Positions 9,364 to 18,775 of a stretch of 51,515 nucleotides of DNA are shown here, one piece after another. The notes beneath the pieces were generated by a model. That model saw nothing but the letters and a program-made list of their open reading frames with translations, made no database searches and was not told the DNA's origin. Source of the stretch: Staphylococcus pettenkoferi. GTDB lineage: Bacteria; Bacillota; Bacilli; Staphylococcales; Staphylococcaceae. Numbering within the stretch: position 1 is the first letter of the stretch; each line of letters begins with the position of its first letter. A program made the position numbers and the translations under genes. Where the stretch lies: contig NZ_PPRN01000035.1 of the NCBI RefSeq assembly GCF_002902685.1, positions 1 through 51,515 of the forward strand, in the 5' to 3' direction.

Positions 9364-9801
9364 ATGATGAATGCTTATGAAGCTTACATGAAAGATTTAG
9401 CTAAACAAATGCGTGAAGAGCTCACTTCACACGATTTCACTAGCTTAGAATCTGCCGATGCAGTGAATGATTATATGAAATCAGTAAACGATGATGAAAC
9501 TACCTTTGTAGTTATCAACTCAACATGTGGCTGTGCAGCTGGGCTTGCGCGACCTGCAGCTGTAACTGTGGCAGAACAAAACGATAAGAAACCTGATTAC
9601 AAAGTCACTGTCTTTGCAGGTCAAGACAAAGAAGCAACTCAAGCAATGCGTGAATATATTTATCAAGTGCCATCTAGTCCATCTTATGCATTATTTAAAG
9701 GGCAAGAACTTAAGCACTTTATTCCACGCGAACACATTGAAGGCCGAGACATCCAAGATATCTGTATGGATATTAAAGATGCTTTTGATGAACATTGCTA
9801 A
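9364..9801 (+). CDS. Bacilliredoxin (BrxA/BrxB family, YphP/YqiW)
   Basis: A 145-residue thioredoxin-fold protein with the CGC motif at residues 55-57 (STCGCAAG) that defines bacilliredoxins. These remove bacillithiol from S-bacillithiolated proteins after oxidative or hypochlorite stress; Cys55 would attack the mixed disulfide. The downstream SSPSYALF segment contains the cis-Pro region of the fold. ATG 9364 follows AGAGGAG by a normal distance. It is 15 bases after cvfC in the same operon, and methionine-sulfoxide reductases lie further down, giving a redox-repair neighbourhood. Confidence 0.88.
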   Translation: MMNAYEAYMKDLAKQMREELTSHDFTSLESADAVNDYMKSVNDDETTFVVINSTCGCAAGLARPAAVTVAEQNDKKPDYKVTVFAGQDKEATQAMREYIYQVPSSPSYALFKGQELKHFIPREHIEGRDIQDICMDIKDAFDEHC

Positions 9802-9820
9802 ATAAATAGCTATAGTCAGG

Positions 9821-9913
9821 AGACAAAAACACGAGCTCATCACAATAAGAGGAGGATTAACATTACAAACCTTTTCTTCTTATTGTGGCAAGCGCAATGT
9901 TTTTGTCTTTTTT
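9821..9913 (+). terminator. Two-tier hairpin terminator between bacilliredoxin and thyA
   Basis: The outer stem AGACAAAAACA (9821-9831) pairs perfectly with 9898-9908 and is followed by a T run. The inner stem CACAATAAGA (9841-9850) pairs perfectly with 9878-9887. The inner loop holds a GGAGG ribosome-site-like sequence. Confidence 0.75.
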
Positions 9914-10032
9914 ATTTCATTATGAGTTATTCTCTAGAAAAATTTGACCCTTAGGTATATAAGATATTTCCATTTCAGAGCGATTTATTTTAGGATAATG
10001 TTAAAAGGACTTTCGAAAGGAGTAGCCAACGA

Positions 10033-10989
10033 TTGTTAAATTCATTCGATAAAGCTTATCATAGCTTATGCGAGGAAATCCTTGCATGTGGCAATAATAG
10101 AGACGATCGCACCAAGACAGGTACACGCTCTAAATTTGGCCATCAGCTGAGATTTGATCTCAGCAAAGGATTCCCGCTTCTCACTACTAAAAAAGTTTCC
10201 TTTAAACTCGTAGCAACTGAGCTACTCTGGTTTATTAAAGGAGATACAAATATACGGTATTTGTTGCAATATAATAATAATATATGGAACGAATGGGCCT
10301 TCGAGAACTACGTACTATCATCTGATTATCATGGCCCAGATATGACGAATTTTGGGCATCGTGCACAACAAGATGCTGAGTTTAAAGCAGAATATCAGAA
10401 ACAGATGAAACAGTTTAAAGAACGCATCTTAGAGGACGATGCGTTTGCTGAGCGCTATGGCAATCTCGGCAACGTATACGGTAAACAATGGCGCGATTGG
10501 GTGGATCAACATGGCAATCATTATGATCAACTTAAACAAGTCATTGAGCAAATTAAAGCACACCCTGAATCACGTCGCCATATCGTTTCAGCATGGAATC
10601 CAGCTGAAATTGATACGATGGCTTTACCGCCATGTCATACGATGTTTCAATTCTATGTTCATGATGGTAAATTAAGCTGCCAACTTTACCAACGGAGTGC
10701 CGACGTCTTTCTCGGCGTACCATTTAACATCGCAAGTTACAGCTTATTAACGCATCTTATCGCGAAAGAATGTGGTTTAGAGGTTGGAGAATTTATCCAT
10801 ACCTTTGGTGATGCACACATTTACAGTAATCACTTTGACGCTGTGAACACACAACTTTCACGCGACGGTTACGAACCACCTCAACTTCGTATCAACTCAG
10901 ATGCATCGATCTTTGATATTGATTATGAAGATTTAGAAATCGTCGACTATCAATCTCATCCAGCTATTAAAGCGCCGATTGCTGTGTAA
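10033..10989 (+). CDS. thyA: Thymidylate synthase
   Basis: A 318-residue folate-dependent thymidylate synthase that converts dUMP and methylene-tetrahydrofolate to dTMP and dihydrofolate. The catalytic cysteine is C201 in [12 protein letters not shown]. The N-terminal RTKTGTRS loop and the nucleotide-binding [17 protein letters not shown] segment are intact, and the insertion near residues 90-140 is that of the longer, S. aureus-type enzyme. The start is TTG with AAAGGAG upstream. dfrA, which recycles the dihydrofolate product, follows after 37 bases and should be cotranscribed. Confidence 0.96.
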   Translation: MLNSFDKAYHSLCEEILACGNNRDDRTKTGTRSKFGHQLRFDLSKGFPLLTTKKVSFKLVATELLWFIKGDTNIRYLLQYNNNIWNEWAFENYVLSSDYHGPDMTNFGHRAQQDAEFKAEYQKQMKQFKERILEDDAFAERYGNLGNVYGKQWRDWVDQHGNHYDQLKQVIEQIKAHPESRRHIVSAWNPAEIDTMALPPCHTMFQFYVHDGKLSCQLYQRSADVFLGVPFNIASYSLLTHLIAKECGLEVGEFIHTFGDAHIYSNHFDAVNTQLSRDGYEPPQLRINSDASIFDIDYEDLEIVDYQSHPAIKAPIAV

Positions 10990-10996
10990 GATATGA

Positions 10997-11512
<516 letters not shown>

Positions 11513-11526
11513 GAGGACTTCCTTAA

Positions 11527-12372
11527 ATGACTAAATATAAAATCGTCACTGATTCTACGTCAGATTTACCACCATCGTTTCTACAACAACATGACGTGCA
11601 TGTGATTCCATTAAACATAACGATTGATCAAACGTCGTATACTGACCAGCTTGATATTACGTCAGATGAGTTTCTCAAGCGCCTTGAAGCAGGTGCAGAT
11701 ACGAAGACGAGCCAGCCCGCTATTGGACAATTTATCGAAACGTATGACAATCTCGGGTCGGATGGCTCAAAGATTATTAGCATCCATATGACATCACAAC
11801 TTAGTGGGACGTATCAAACAGCTGTGCAAGCGAGTCATATGAGTAACAGTGACGTTACTGTAGTCGACTCTCAATCGATTTCGTTCGGTCTAGGTTATCA
11901 AATCAAACACTTAATAGAGTGGACAAGACAAGGCTTAACTGTAGATGAAATACTCAAGAAGATTCGACATTTACAAGACAATACGAAACTCTTTGTCGTC
12001 ATTGGTCAACTCAGTCAATTAATCAAAGGCGGTCGTATCAGTAAGACCAAAGGGTTAATTGGTAATATGATAAAGATTAAACCCATCGGCACATTAATCG
12101 ATGGTCGACTAGAGATGATTCACAATTCACGAACGCAAAAATCTGTGATTCAATTTCTTAAAAAAGAAGTACATCAATTTATCGAAGGTCATCAATTGAA
12201 ATCAGTCGGCATCGCTCATGCCAATATCATTGAGTTTGTCGACAAGATTAAAGCACAATTTAAGGAAGAATTTCAGTTTGATGATTTCGATGTTAATACA
12301 ACTACGCCAGTAATCTCTAATCATACTGGACAAGGTGCGATTGGCTTAGTCGTTGTTAGAGAATCAATCTGA
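11527..12372 (+). CDS. fakB2: DegV-family fatty-acid-binding protein, FakB2-like
   Basis: A 281-residue DegV/EDD-fold protein. The N-terminal TDSTSDLP, the central TSQPAIGQF and SQLSGTYQT, and the C-terminal [11 protein letters not shown] are the fatty-acid carboxylate-binding regions of the family. Sequence and position next to dfrA match S. aureus FakB2, which presents mainly unsaturated fatty acids to the kinase FakA for phosphorylation and phospholipid synthesis. FakA itself is not in the window. The gene starts 14 bases after dfrA. The lipid preference is inferred from orthology only. Confidence 0.88.
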   Translation: MTKYKIVTDSTSDLPPSFLQQHDVHVIPLNITIDQTSYTDQLDITSDEFLKRLEAGADTKTSQPAIGQFIETYDNLGSDGSKIISIHMTSQLSGTYQTAVQASHMSNSDVTVVDSQSISFGLGYQIKHLIEWTRQGLTVDEILKKIRHLQDNTKLFVVIGQLSQLIKGGRISKTKGLIGNMIKIKPIGTLIDGRLEMIHNSRTQKSVIQFLKKEVHQFIEGHQLKSVGIAHANIIEFVDKIKAQFKEEFQFDDFDVNTTTPVISNHTGQGAIGLVVVRESI

Positions 12373-12395
12373 CAGCTTATCAAAGGAGGTTAACT

Positions 12396-12923
12396 ATGGC
12401 CTATGCAACATTAGCCGGTGGTTGTTTCTGGTGTCTCGTGAAACCCTTCACTTCTTATCCAGGCATTGAAAGTGTCGTCTCAGGATACAGTGGTGGCCAC
12501 GTTGCAAATCCAACTTATGAAGAAGTGTGCTCTGATCAAACAGGGCACGTAGAAGCTGTACAAATCACTTATGACCCAGACATCACTGATTTCGATAATA
12601 TATTAGATATTTATTTTAAAACGTTCGATCCCACTGATAACGGTGGACAGTTCTTCGATCGTGGTGAGCACTATGCTCCAGTAATCTTCTATCACGATGA
12701 AGAACAGAAGAAAGCAGCGGAAGCTAAGATTCAAGAGCTCAACGAAGCTGCGATATTCAACAAACCTGTCATTACACCCATTCGTCCGTATAAGAACTTC
12801 TATCCCGCTGAGTCGTATCATCAAGACTTTTATAAAAAGAATCCGATGCATTACGAACAGTATCAACGCGGTTCAGGCAGACAAGCATTTATTGAAAAGC
12901 ACTGGGGGAAACAGAATGATTAA
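12396..12923 (+). CDS. msrA: Peptide methionine-S-sulfoxide reductase
   Basis: A 175-residue MsrA that reduces the S epimer of methionine sulfoxide. The catalytic motif GGCFWC at residues 8-13 holds C10 and a second cysteine, C13. The conserved [22 protein letters not shown] and the tyrosine-rich C-terminal region are present. It is cytosolic. The strong ribosome site is AAAGGAGG. The last 8 bases overlap msrB, so both epimer-specific reductases are translationally coupled. Confidence 0.94.
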   Translation: MAYATLAGGCFWCLVKPFTSYPGIESVVSGYSGGHVANPTYEEVCSDQTGHVEAVQITYDPDITDFDNILDIYFKTFDPTDNGGQFFDRGEHYAPVIFYHDEEQKKAAEAKIQELNEAAIFNKPVITPIRPYKNFYPAESYHQDFYKKNPMHYEQYQRGSGRQAFIEKHWGKQND

Positions 12924-13344
12924 AAAAGATAAAGCAGATTTAAATGATATCGAATATCTTGTAACACAAGAAGATGGCACAGAACCGCCATTCCAGAATG
13001 AATACTGGAATCACTTTGAGAAAGGCATCTATGTGGACAAGATTTCAGGTAAACCGCTATTTACCTCTGAGGACAAATTCGAATCCAGTTGTGGCTGGCC
13101 GAGTTTCTCAAAAGCACTCGATGATGACGAAATTATCGAGCTAGCGGATAAATCTCATGGTATGCTTAGAACAGAGGTCCGTTCTGAAGATGCAAATAGC
13201 CATCTGGGTCATGTCTTTAATGACGGTCCTCAAGATAGAGGCGGTCTGAGATACTGCATCAACTCAGCTGCTATTCAGTTTATCCCTTATGATAAACTTG
13301 AAGAGCTAGGCTATGGCGAATTAGTATCTCATTTTAAAAAGTAA
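12916..13344 (+). CDS. msrB: Peptide methionine-R-sulfoxide reductase
   Basis: A 142-residue MsrB for the R epimer of methionine sulfoxide. Signature blocks are CGWPSF, the [10 protein letters not shown] region and [11 protein letters not shown], whose Cys is catalytic. The two CxxC pairs that bind zinc in many MsrB proteins are replaced (SGKP and NDGP at the corresponding places), so this is the zinc-free form. ATG 12916 is inside the end of msrA, with GGGGGAAA as ribosome site. The open frame extends further upstream inside msrA, but that part has no MsrB similarity. Confidence 0.93.
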   Translation: MIKKDKADLNDIEYLVTQEDGTEPPFQNEYWNHFEKGIYVDKISGKPLFTSEDKFESSCGWPSFSKALDDDEIIELADKSHGMLRTEVRSEDANSHLGHVFNDGPQDRGGLRYCINSAAIQFIPYDKLEELGYGELVSHFKK

Positions 13345-13357
13345 GGAGTATTAGAAC

Positions 13358-13858
13358 ATGTTTAAGAAATTATTTGGTAAAGATAAAGAAGTAAGTAAAG
13401 ATATTGAAATTTATGCGCCGATGACAGGCGAATATGTGAAGATTGACGACATTCCTGACCCTGTCTTCGCTCAAAAAATGATGGGGGAAGGCTTTGGTAT
13501 TGACCCTACTGAAGGTCACGTCGTTTCACCAATCAATGGTAAAGTAGATAACGTCTTTCCAACGAAACACGCTATCGGCTTGAAAGCAGATAACGGTCTT
13601 GAATTGCTCGTACACGTTGGTTTAGACACAGTTCAACTTGACGGCGAAGGTTTCGAAGTCGAAGTCGCAAGTGGAGATACAGTATCTGTTGGAGATCCTT
13701 TACTCACATTTGACCTTGAACACATCAAATCCAATGCGAAATCCACTGTTTCACCAGTTATTATTACTAATTCAGACCAAGCTGCTTCAGTGCATATTGA
13801 AGATGCACAAGCTTTAGTTAAAGGTGAAACGAAACTTGCTGATGTGACTATGAGCTAA
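13358..13858 (+). CDS. crr: PTS glucose-type EIIA component
   Basis: A 166-residue soluble EIIA of the glucose/sucrose family. The phosphorylated histidine is H86 in [12 protein letters not shown], with supporting H71 in TKHAIGLKA. The lipoyl-like beta-sandwich is complete, from the APMTGE N-terminus to the C-terminal end. It takes phosphate from HPr and passes it to a sugar-specific EIIB; no EIIBC gene is adjacent, so it may serve several permeases. It is 13 bases after msrB, and its stop overlaps the start of the next gene by one base. Confidence 0.92.
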   Translation: MFKKLFGKDKEVSKDIEIYAPMTGEYVKIDDIPDPVFAQKMMGEGFGIDPTEGHVVSPINGKVDNVFPTKHAIGLKADNGLELLVHVGLDTVQLDGEGFEVEVASGDTVSVGDPLLTFDLEHIKSNAKSTVSPVIITNSDQAASVHIEDAQALVKGETKLADVTMS

Positions 13859-14079
13859 TGAAAGATCATTCATTCTATCATTATGCGATGACAGTTCGAG
13901 GTCAAAAAGATGACAAAGGTGTACTCGCTGAAGAAATCTTTGATGATTTGGCATTTCCCAAACAAGAATCAGACTTTAATGCGCTAAGTGATTATATTGA
14001 AACAGAAGGTGGTTACTCAGTATCCATGTCCGTCTTTGATGATATGTACGAGGACTACCAAGAGTGGTTGAAATTCTAA
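13858..14079 (+). CDS. YozE-family protein (UPF0346)
   Basis: A 73-residue protein of the YozE SAM-like family (UPF0346), recognised by [11 protein letters not shown] at the N-terminus and the acidic, aromatic [13 protein letters not shown] end. The fold is a small helical SAM-type domain. Its start codon shares one base with the crr stop, so it is coupled to crr. The function is not known; a DNA or protein contact role is only inferred from the fold. Confidence 0.88.
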   Translation: MKDHSFYHYAMTVRGQKDDKGVLAEEIFDDLAFPKQESDFNALSDYIETEGGYSVSMSVFDDMYEDYQEWLKF

Positions 14080-14415
14080 TTCACTTAACCGTTGCAATTG
14101 TCATTACTCGGAAGAGCATGATAGGTCTATCTCTCGTACTCCGACACGTGAGATTATAAGCCAGATCTATCAGCAAATGAATACGCAATTTCATACTCTA
14201 AGCTAAGGTTATGACAGTCATTCTCACTGTAGTAGTTCTGTGATTGACTCACGCACATTGTTGGCACAAGCTTTGGTAGTTCCATTCCGACCCGTGCAAG
14301 GTAGAGTTGATTACGACTACGTCAGTTTATGTTCTAACCTTAGCTTACTTTATTGTGAAGTAACTATAAATTTCTTATTGTTTCAATTTTATACTAAAAG
14401 GAAGGAGTGAATGCG
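14080..14415. other. Structured non-coding gap before ctpA
   Basis: About 335 bases without a convincing gene. TAAGCTAAGGTTA (14199-14211) and its exact complement (14336-14348) enclose about 124 bases that include a smaller hairpin, ACAGT/ACTGT. GTACTCCGACAC at about 14136-14147 recurs exactly near 46670. No T-rich terminator follows the upstream operon. The ctpA ribosome site AAGGAGTGA is at 14402-14410. Confidence 0.5.
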
Positions 14416-15879
14416 ATGATAAATTCTGAAGAACATGAGACACAGAGCAATCCCTCTAAGAAACAGCACTCAGCTCGACCTTTACATATTAGAAAAAGCA
14501 GATTGGTACTACTTTTACTCGTCACTATCATTCTCACTGCTTTGATCGCTGTTGCGGCTACTCTAGGTTTCCAACATTGGCGCAGTGGTTTAGACAAGCA
14601 TCAACGGCAGTCATTATCCAAAGTCGAAAATGTGTATCAAACCTTAACGAATGATTACTATAAAAAGAAAGATCCCGATAAATTGTCGAAAGCAGCTATT
14701 GATGGCATGGTGAAAGAACTCGACGATCCTTATTCTGAATACATGACAAAAGACCAAACAAAGTCTTTCAATGAGGATGTGTCGGGAGATTTCGTCGGTA
14801 TTGGTGCAGAAATGCAGAAAAAGGATAAACACGTTCAAATCACCAGTCCAATGAAAGGGTCACCTGCTGAAAAAGCTGGATTGAAACCTAAAGATATCGT
14901 GAAGAAAGTCGATGGTAAATCTGTGAAAGGGCAACCTTTAGAAGCGATTGTGAAAAAGGTTAGAGGTAAAAAAGGCAGCACTGTGACATTAACGATTCAA
15001 CGTGGTACACATGAACAAGATTTCAAGATTAAACGTGATAAAATTCATGTGAAGAGTGTCGATTATTCAAAACATGGTAAGGTCGCTGTGCTTAAAATTA
15101 ATAAATTCCAAAGTAGCACCTCAGGGGAATTGAAATCAGCATTGCTTAAAGCACATAAAGCAGGTATTCATAAGGTCGTGCTTGATTTACGAAACAACCC
15201 AGGTGGGCTCTTAGATGAAGCTGTGAAGATGATTAATGTCTTCGTCGATAAAAATAAAACTGCTGTTGAACTTCAAAAGGGCGACCATACAGAGAATATT
15301 AAAACATCTAATAACGCGCTTAAAGAAGCACAAGATATGGATGTGTCTATCCTCATTAACGAAGGTTCAGCAAGTGCTTCTGAAGTTTTTACCGGAGCGA
15401 TGAGGGATTATAATAAAGCTACAATTTATGGTTCTAAGTCATTCGGTAAGGGTATCGTACAAACAACCCATGAATTTAAAGATGGCTCACTCTTGAAGTT
15501 TACCAACATGAAATGGTTAACTCCGAAAGGACATTACATTCATAAGAAGGGCATTCAGCCTGACCAAACAATCAAACCACCTAAATATCAACAACTGAGT
15601 GTGATTCCGACAGATAAAATATTAAAAGTCGGTGATAACAATCAACATGTTTCAACGATCAAGATTGGTTTGAATGCCTTAGGTTATCACACTGATGATG
15701 AAAGTAAGACGTTCGATTCTAATTTAGAACGCCAAGTGAAAGCTTTCCAGAAAGATCATCATTTAGATGAAACAGGTGAGTTTGATAAATCAACAAATGA
15801 GAAATTCACTCAAGCATTAGTCGATAAATCAAATAAACATGATACCGTGTTAGATGACTTATTACACAAACTACAATAA
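14416..15879 (+). CDS. ctpA: Membrane-anchored carboxy-terminal processing protease
   Basis: A 487-residue S41 serine protease. A short charged cytoplasmic end leads into one membrane anchor (about residues 30-50). A PDZ domain lies at about 115-200, and the protease core carries the Ser-Lys dyad S320 (in GSASASE) and K345 (in SFGKG), 25 residues apart as in Prc and CtpB. A C-terminal peptidoglycan-binding type 1 domain (VSTIKIGLNALGY) follows. It acts outside the membrane near the wall. ATG 14416 is preferred over GTG 14407, which lies inside the ribosome site. In S. aureus the orthologue affects stress tolerance and virulence. Confidence 0.92.
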   Translation: MINSEEHETQSNPSKKQHSARPLHIRKSRLVLLLLVTIILTALIAVAATLGFQHWRSGLDKHQRQSLSKVENVYQTLTNDYYKKKDPDKLSKAAIDGMVKELDDPYSEYMTKDQTKSFNEDVSGDFVGIGAEMQKKDKHVQITSPMKGSPAEKAGLKPKDIVKKVDGKSVKGQPLEAIVKKVRGKKGSTVTLTIQRGTHEQDFKIKRDKIHVKSVDYSKHGKVAVLKINKFQSSTSGELKSALLKAHKAGIHKVVLDLRNNPGGLLDEAVKMINVFVDKNKTAVELQKGDHTENIKTSNNALKEAQDMDVSILINEGSASASEVFTGAMRDYNKATIYGSKSFGKGIVQTTHEFKDGSLLKFTNMKWLTPKGHYIHKKGIQPDQTIKPPKYQQLSVIPTDKILKVGDNNQHVSTIKIGLNALGYHTDDESKTFDSNLERQVKAFQKDHHLDETGEFDKSTNEKFTQALVDKSNKHDTVLDDLLHKLQ

Positions 15880-15897
15880 TAAAGAGGTGTTGCCCTT

Positions 15898-16407
15898 ATG
15901 ATAAGATTAGCGACGACAGAAGATCTTCCGACAATCCTTGAACTTGTTGAAGAAGCGAAAGCATTAATGAAACAGGACAACAATCATCAGTGGGATGATG
16001 CTTATCCATTGGAAGAGCATTTTGAAGAAGATATCGAGAAAGAAACGCTTTATGTGTTAGATATTGATCAACACATATATGGCTTTATCGTCATCGACCA
16101 AGTTCAATCAGACTGGTATGATAAGATTGATTGGCCTGTCGATCGTGAAGGTGCATATGTGATTCATCGCTTAGCAGGCTCTCAAGATTATAAAGGAGCA
16201 GCGACAACGCTCTTTGACTTTGCGGTGAATCTTGCGCTCGATCACGACATCCACGTGCTCTTAACTGATACTTTCGCTTTAAATAAGCCAGCTCAAGGCT
16301 TGTTTGAAAAGTTCGGATTCTCTAAAGCGGGAGAAGCAGAAATTGATTATCATCCGTTCAATAAGGGTGAACCCTTTTACGCATATTATAAAAAACTAGA
16401 AGAATAG
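15898..16407 (+). CDS. GNAT-family N-acetyltransferase
   Basis: A 169-residue single-domain GNAT. The N-terminal RLATTEDLPTILELVEEA helix is typical. Acetyl-CoA motif A is the region around RLAGSQDYKGAATTLFDFA, a loose form of the Q/RxxGxG/A signature. The ALNKPAQGLFEKFGF segment is motif B. The small molecule or protein it acetylates cannot be told. It lies 18 bases after ctpA and 10 before murG, so it is cotranscribed with wall-related genes. Confidence 0.85.
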   Translation: MIRLATTEDLPTILELVEEAKALMKQDNNHQWDDAYPLEEHFEEDIEKETLYVLDIDQHIYGFIVIDQVQSDWYDKIDWPVDREGAYVIHRLAGSQDYKGAATTLFDFAVNLALDHDIHVLLTDTFALNKPAQGLFEKFGFSKAGEAEIDYHPFNKGEPFYAYYKKLEE

Positions 16408-16417
16408 AGGTTGAATT

Positions 16418-17491
16418 ATGGCAAAAATAGCATTTACAGGTGGAGGAACAGTTGGACATGTTTCAGTCAATCTCAGTCTTATTCCCACTGCTATCGAACA
16501 AGGCCATCAAGCATTCTACATCGGTTCAAAGCAAGGAATAGAAAGAGAAATGATTGAGTCACAACTTCCTAATATCACGTATCATACAATATCAAGTGGC
16601 AAACTACGACGTTACCTCTCTTTCGAAAACATTAAAGATGTCTTTAAAGTGCTGAAAGGCATTCTAGATGCGCGAAAAGTGCTGAAGAAAGAACGTCCTG
16701 ATGCCTTATTTTCTAAAGGAGGATTCGTGTCAGTCCCTGTAGTTATCGCTGCGAAATCTTTAAAGATTCCAACGATTATTCACGAATCTGATTTAACGCC
16801 AGGCTTAGCGAATAAAATTGCACTCAAATTCGCCAAAAAAATCTATACGACGTTTGAGGACACAGTCAAATACTTACCGAAAGACAAGTCTGACTTCGTT
16901 GGTGCCACGGTACGCCAAGATTTACTTCACGGTGACAAAGGTCGCGGTTACCAACTCACTGAATTTACTGATAAGAAACCTGTCTTACTGGTAATGGGTG
17001 GCAGCTTAGGAAGTAAAAAGTTAAATGACATTATTCGTCAAAATCTCGATTTATTACTCGAAAAATACCAAGTTATTCATTTAACAGGTAAAGGATTGCT
17101 CGATTCGTCACTCACTGATGTGAAAGGTTATAAGCAATTTGAATTCGTAAAAGATGATTTAACTGATTTGCTTGCTATCACGCATACGGTTATCAGTCGT
17201 GCCGGTTCTAATGCTATTTATGAGTTTTTAACATTAAATATCCCAATGTTACTCATTCCACTTGGCTTAGACCAATCACGTGGTGACCAAATTGATAATG
17301 CGAAGAACTTTGAATCTAAAGGTTACGGACGCATGATAGCTGAAGATCATCTCACTGAACATCGTTTGATTGATGAGTTGCAAGATATCGAAGCACATCG
17401 TTCAACGATAATTGATGCAATGCATGATTACAAAGAAAGCTATACTAAAGAAGACTTATTTAATAAATTTATTACAGATGCATTAGGTTAA
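16418..17491 (+). CDS. murG: MurG: UDP-GlcNAc transferase to lipid I
   Basis: A 357-residue GT28 glycosyltransferase that adds GlcNAc to lipid I to make lipid II on the inner face of the membrane. The N-terminal glycine-rich loop is GGGTVGHVSVN, and the second Rossmann half has VMGGSLGS and the UDP-binding SRAGSNAIYEF. IHESDLTPGLANK is the acceptor-domain signature seen in staphylococci. Length is normal. It is tightly spaced between the GNAT and PAP2 genes. Essential by family knowledge. Confidence 0.95.
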   Translation: MAKIAFTGGGTVGHVSVNLSLIPTAIEQGHQAFYIGSKQGIEREMIESQLPNITYHTISSGKLRRYLSFENIKDVFKVLKGILDARKVLKKERPDALFSKGGFVSVPVVIAAKSLKIPTIIHESDLTPGLANKIALKFAKKIYTTFEDTVKYLPKDKSDFVGATVRQDLLHGDKGRGYQLTEFTDKKPVLLVMGGSLGSKKLNDIIRQNLDLLLEKYQVIHLTGKGLLDSSLTDVKGYKQFEFVKDDLTDLLAITHTVISRAGSNAIYEFLTLNIPMLLIPLGLDQSRGDQIDNAKNFESKGYGRMIAEDHLTEHRLIDELQDIEAHRSTIIDAMHDYKESYTKEDLFNKFITDALG

Positions 17492-17509
17492 ACGAAAGAG
17501 GTAGTATTT

Positions 17510-18124
17510 ATGACGAGATGGAAACGTATACTCATATTGATCATTTGTATCATACTCTTTAGTTTAATCGCCTTATACCACGGCGCCCAAATCGGACGTG
17601 AAGTTGATAATGGTGTCTATCATTTCATCTTCTCATCCGAAAGCTTTCTTACAACTACGTTCTTCATAGGAATAACGAAGATAGGAGAAGTCTATACGAT
17701 GGCCGTCTTATCATTGATCTTGGTCATCTATCTTGCGCTCAAACGCTATTATGTAGAAATGCTATTCTTCGTGTTTACGATGGGACTTTCAACGATTCTC
17801 AATCCGTTACTAAAAAACATCTTCGATCGTGAAAGACCGACTGTATTGCGACTCGTTGAAGCCTCAGGTTATAGCTTTCCGAGCGGACATGCGATGGGCT
17901 CCATTGCATTCTTTGGTAGCCTAATTTACTTAGCACATCGTTTAATCAAATCGAAAGCAAGAATTGTCGTTTATATCATTTGTACGCTATTTATTCTAGG
18001 TATCTGTTCTTCACGCATTTATTTAGGCGTACATTATCCGACTGATATCATGGCAGGACTATTAGGGGACGGCAGTTCCTTGATACTTTCGACACTCATT
18101 TTGCGACACAAATTGCAGATTTAG
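17510..18124 (+). CDS. pgpB: PAP2-family membrane phosphatase (PgpB-like)
   Basis: A 204-residue integral membrane phosphatase with about six hydrophobic segments. The three acid-phosphatase motifs are complete: KNIFDRERP, SFPSGHAMGS and SRIYLGVHYPTD, with catalytic histidines in the second and third. Such proteins dephosphorylate undecaprenyl pyrophosphate or phosphatidylglycerol phosphate. Following murG, recycling of the undecaprenyl carrier is the attractive guess, but the substrate is not proven by sequence. It ends the long + strand run and has a terminator. Confidence 0.87.
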   Translation: MTRWKRILILIICIILFSLIALYHGAQIGREVDNGVYHFIFSSESFLTTTFFIGITKIGEVYTMAVLSLILVIYLALKRYYVEMLFFVFTMGLSTILNPLLKNIFDRERPTVLRLVEASGYSFPSGHAMGSIAFFGSLIYLAHRLIKSKARIVVYIICTLFILGICSSRIYLGVHYPTDIMAGLLGDGSSLILSTLILRHKLQI

Positions 18125-18190
18125 TGACGGTATCACTGAGTAAAATTAAATCTTATTAATGATAACAATGTGAATATATATCATATGAGT

Positions 18191-18229
18191 ACCGCTCTAG
18201 AAAGGTTAGCGACCTAGAGCGGTGTTTTA
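18191..18229 (+). terminator. Terminator of the murG-pgpB operon
   Basis: ACCGCTCTAG (18191-18200) pairs perfectly with CTAGAGCGGT (18214-18223), followed by GTTTTAT. Confidence 0.8.
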
Positions 18230-18309
18230 TAGCTAAAAAATCTTAAGCGTGTAGTAGGAGGGTAGGAGGGCGTTCATCTCCTTAAGTTTGAGTACGTATA
18301 GTCAACAAA

Positions 18310-18352
18310 AAAGCGACACAATTTCCGTTCACTGGAAACTTTGTGTCGCTTT
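18310..18352 (-). terminator. Second terminator downstream of the isrR-like sRNA
   Basis: AAAGCGACACAA (18310-18321) pairs perfectly with 18341-18352, and an inner TTTCC/GGAAA stem extends it. On minus it is followed by TTTTTTG, so it stops transcription coming from the sRNA side. On + the T tract is weak. Confidence 0.75.
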
Positions 18353-18383
18353 CATGTGTCTTTAAGTCTTTGTAATACGTATG

Positions 18384-18552
18384 ATAAAAACCGGTTTTTA
18401 TATGGCAAACCGGTTTTTATTTAATAACACGTTGTCTCGCAACGTTAGTCTTTTACGGGCATATAAAAGGGGATATTGTGAAAATGATCAATCCAATTAG
18501 AACGAAATATGTGTGGGGGGAATAGTTCATTTGGTATTGATAATCATTTTCA
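18384..18552 (-). ncRNA. isrR: IsrR-like Fur-regulated iron-sparing sRNA
   Basis: A minus-strand sRNA of about 170 nt between the PAP2 gene and arlR, the place I know for S. aureus IsrR. The 5' end TGAAAATGAT (18552-18543) pairs with ATCATTTTCA (18488-18479), so a hairpin exposes six C residues (18520-18515). A second C-rich site, AUCCCC (about 18474-18469), and a GCCCG follow in single-stranded positions. Then come a small ACGUUG hairpin (18445-18429) and a terminator hairpin built on AACCGG/CCGGTT, ending in TTTTT near 18386. IsrR base-pairs by its C-rich regions with ribosome sites of mRNAs for iron-rich enzymes. The start and end are inferred to within a few bases. Confidence 0.85.
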
Positions 18553-18586
18553 ACTACAATTATACATGACTGAGAATGGTTGTCAA
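18538..18586 (-). promoter_or_regulatory. isrR promoter with two Fur boxes
   Basis: On minus, perfect TTGACA (18586-18581), a 16-base spacer and perfect TATAAT (18564-18559). One Fur box overlaps the -35 and spacer (18571-18585, three mismatches to the 7-1-7 consensus TGATAATnATTATCA). A second covers the start point (18538-18552, one mismatch). Iron-loaded Fur should therefore shut the promoter. Confidence 0.88.
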
Positions 18587-18693
18587 TTAGAAATGGCAAC
18601 TTTTTTCAAGAAAATTTTTAACTCGTTCTTAAAAAGGCGCTATTAAAGTAATCTCACGCTTTTCTTTTTCTAAAGATTATCAGAAAAAAGACG

Positions 18694-18722
18694 TTTACCT
18701 TTTAACCGAGTTGCGATATGAT
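18694..18722 (+). promoter_or_regulatory. arlRS promoter
   Basis: TTTACC (18694-18699), a 17-base spacer, TATGAT (18717-18722), about 54 bases before the arlR start. Confidence 0.65.
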
Positions 18723-18775
18723 GTTGTTTACAAACAATTACGTAATCATATGAATTAAACTCTGAGGTGTAAAAT

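Noticed and set aside
14084..14206. A 40-codon open frame after the YozE gene reading CHYSEEHDRS...QIYQQMNTQFHTLS, and another after its stop.
   Set aside because: No start codon with a ribosome site, no family resemblance, and the stretch carries an inverted repeat. Chance open frames or a very old remnant are more likely.
18225..18352. A second minus-strand sRNA beyond the isrR-like gene, suggested by CCC-rich sequence.
   Set aside because: No promoter is seen, and a strong terminator (18310-18352) lies between it and the isrR promoter.
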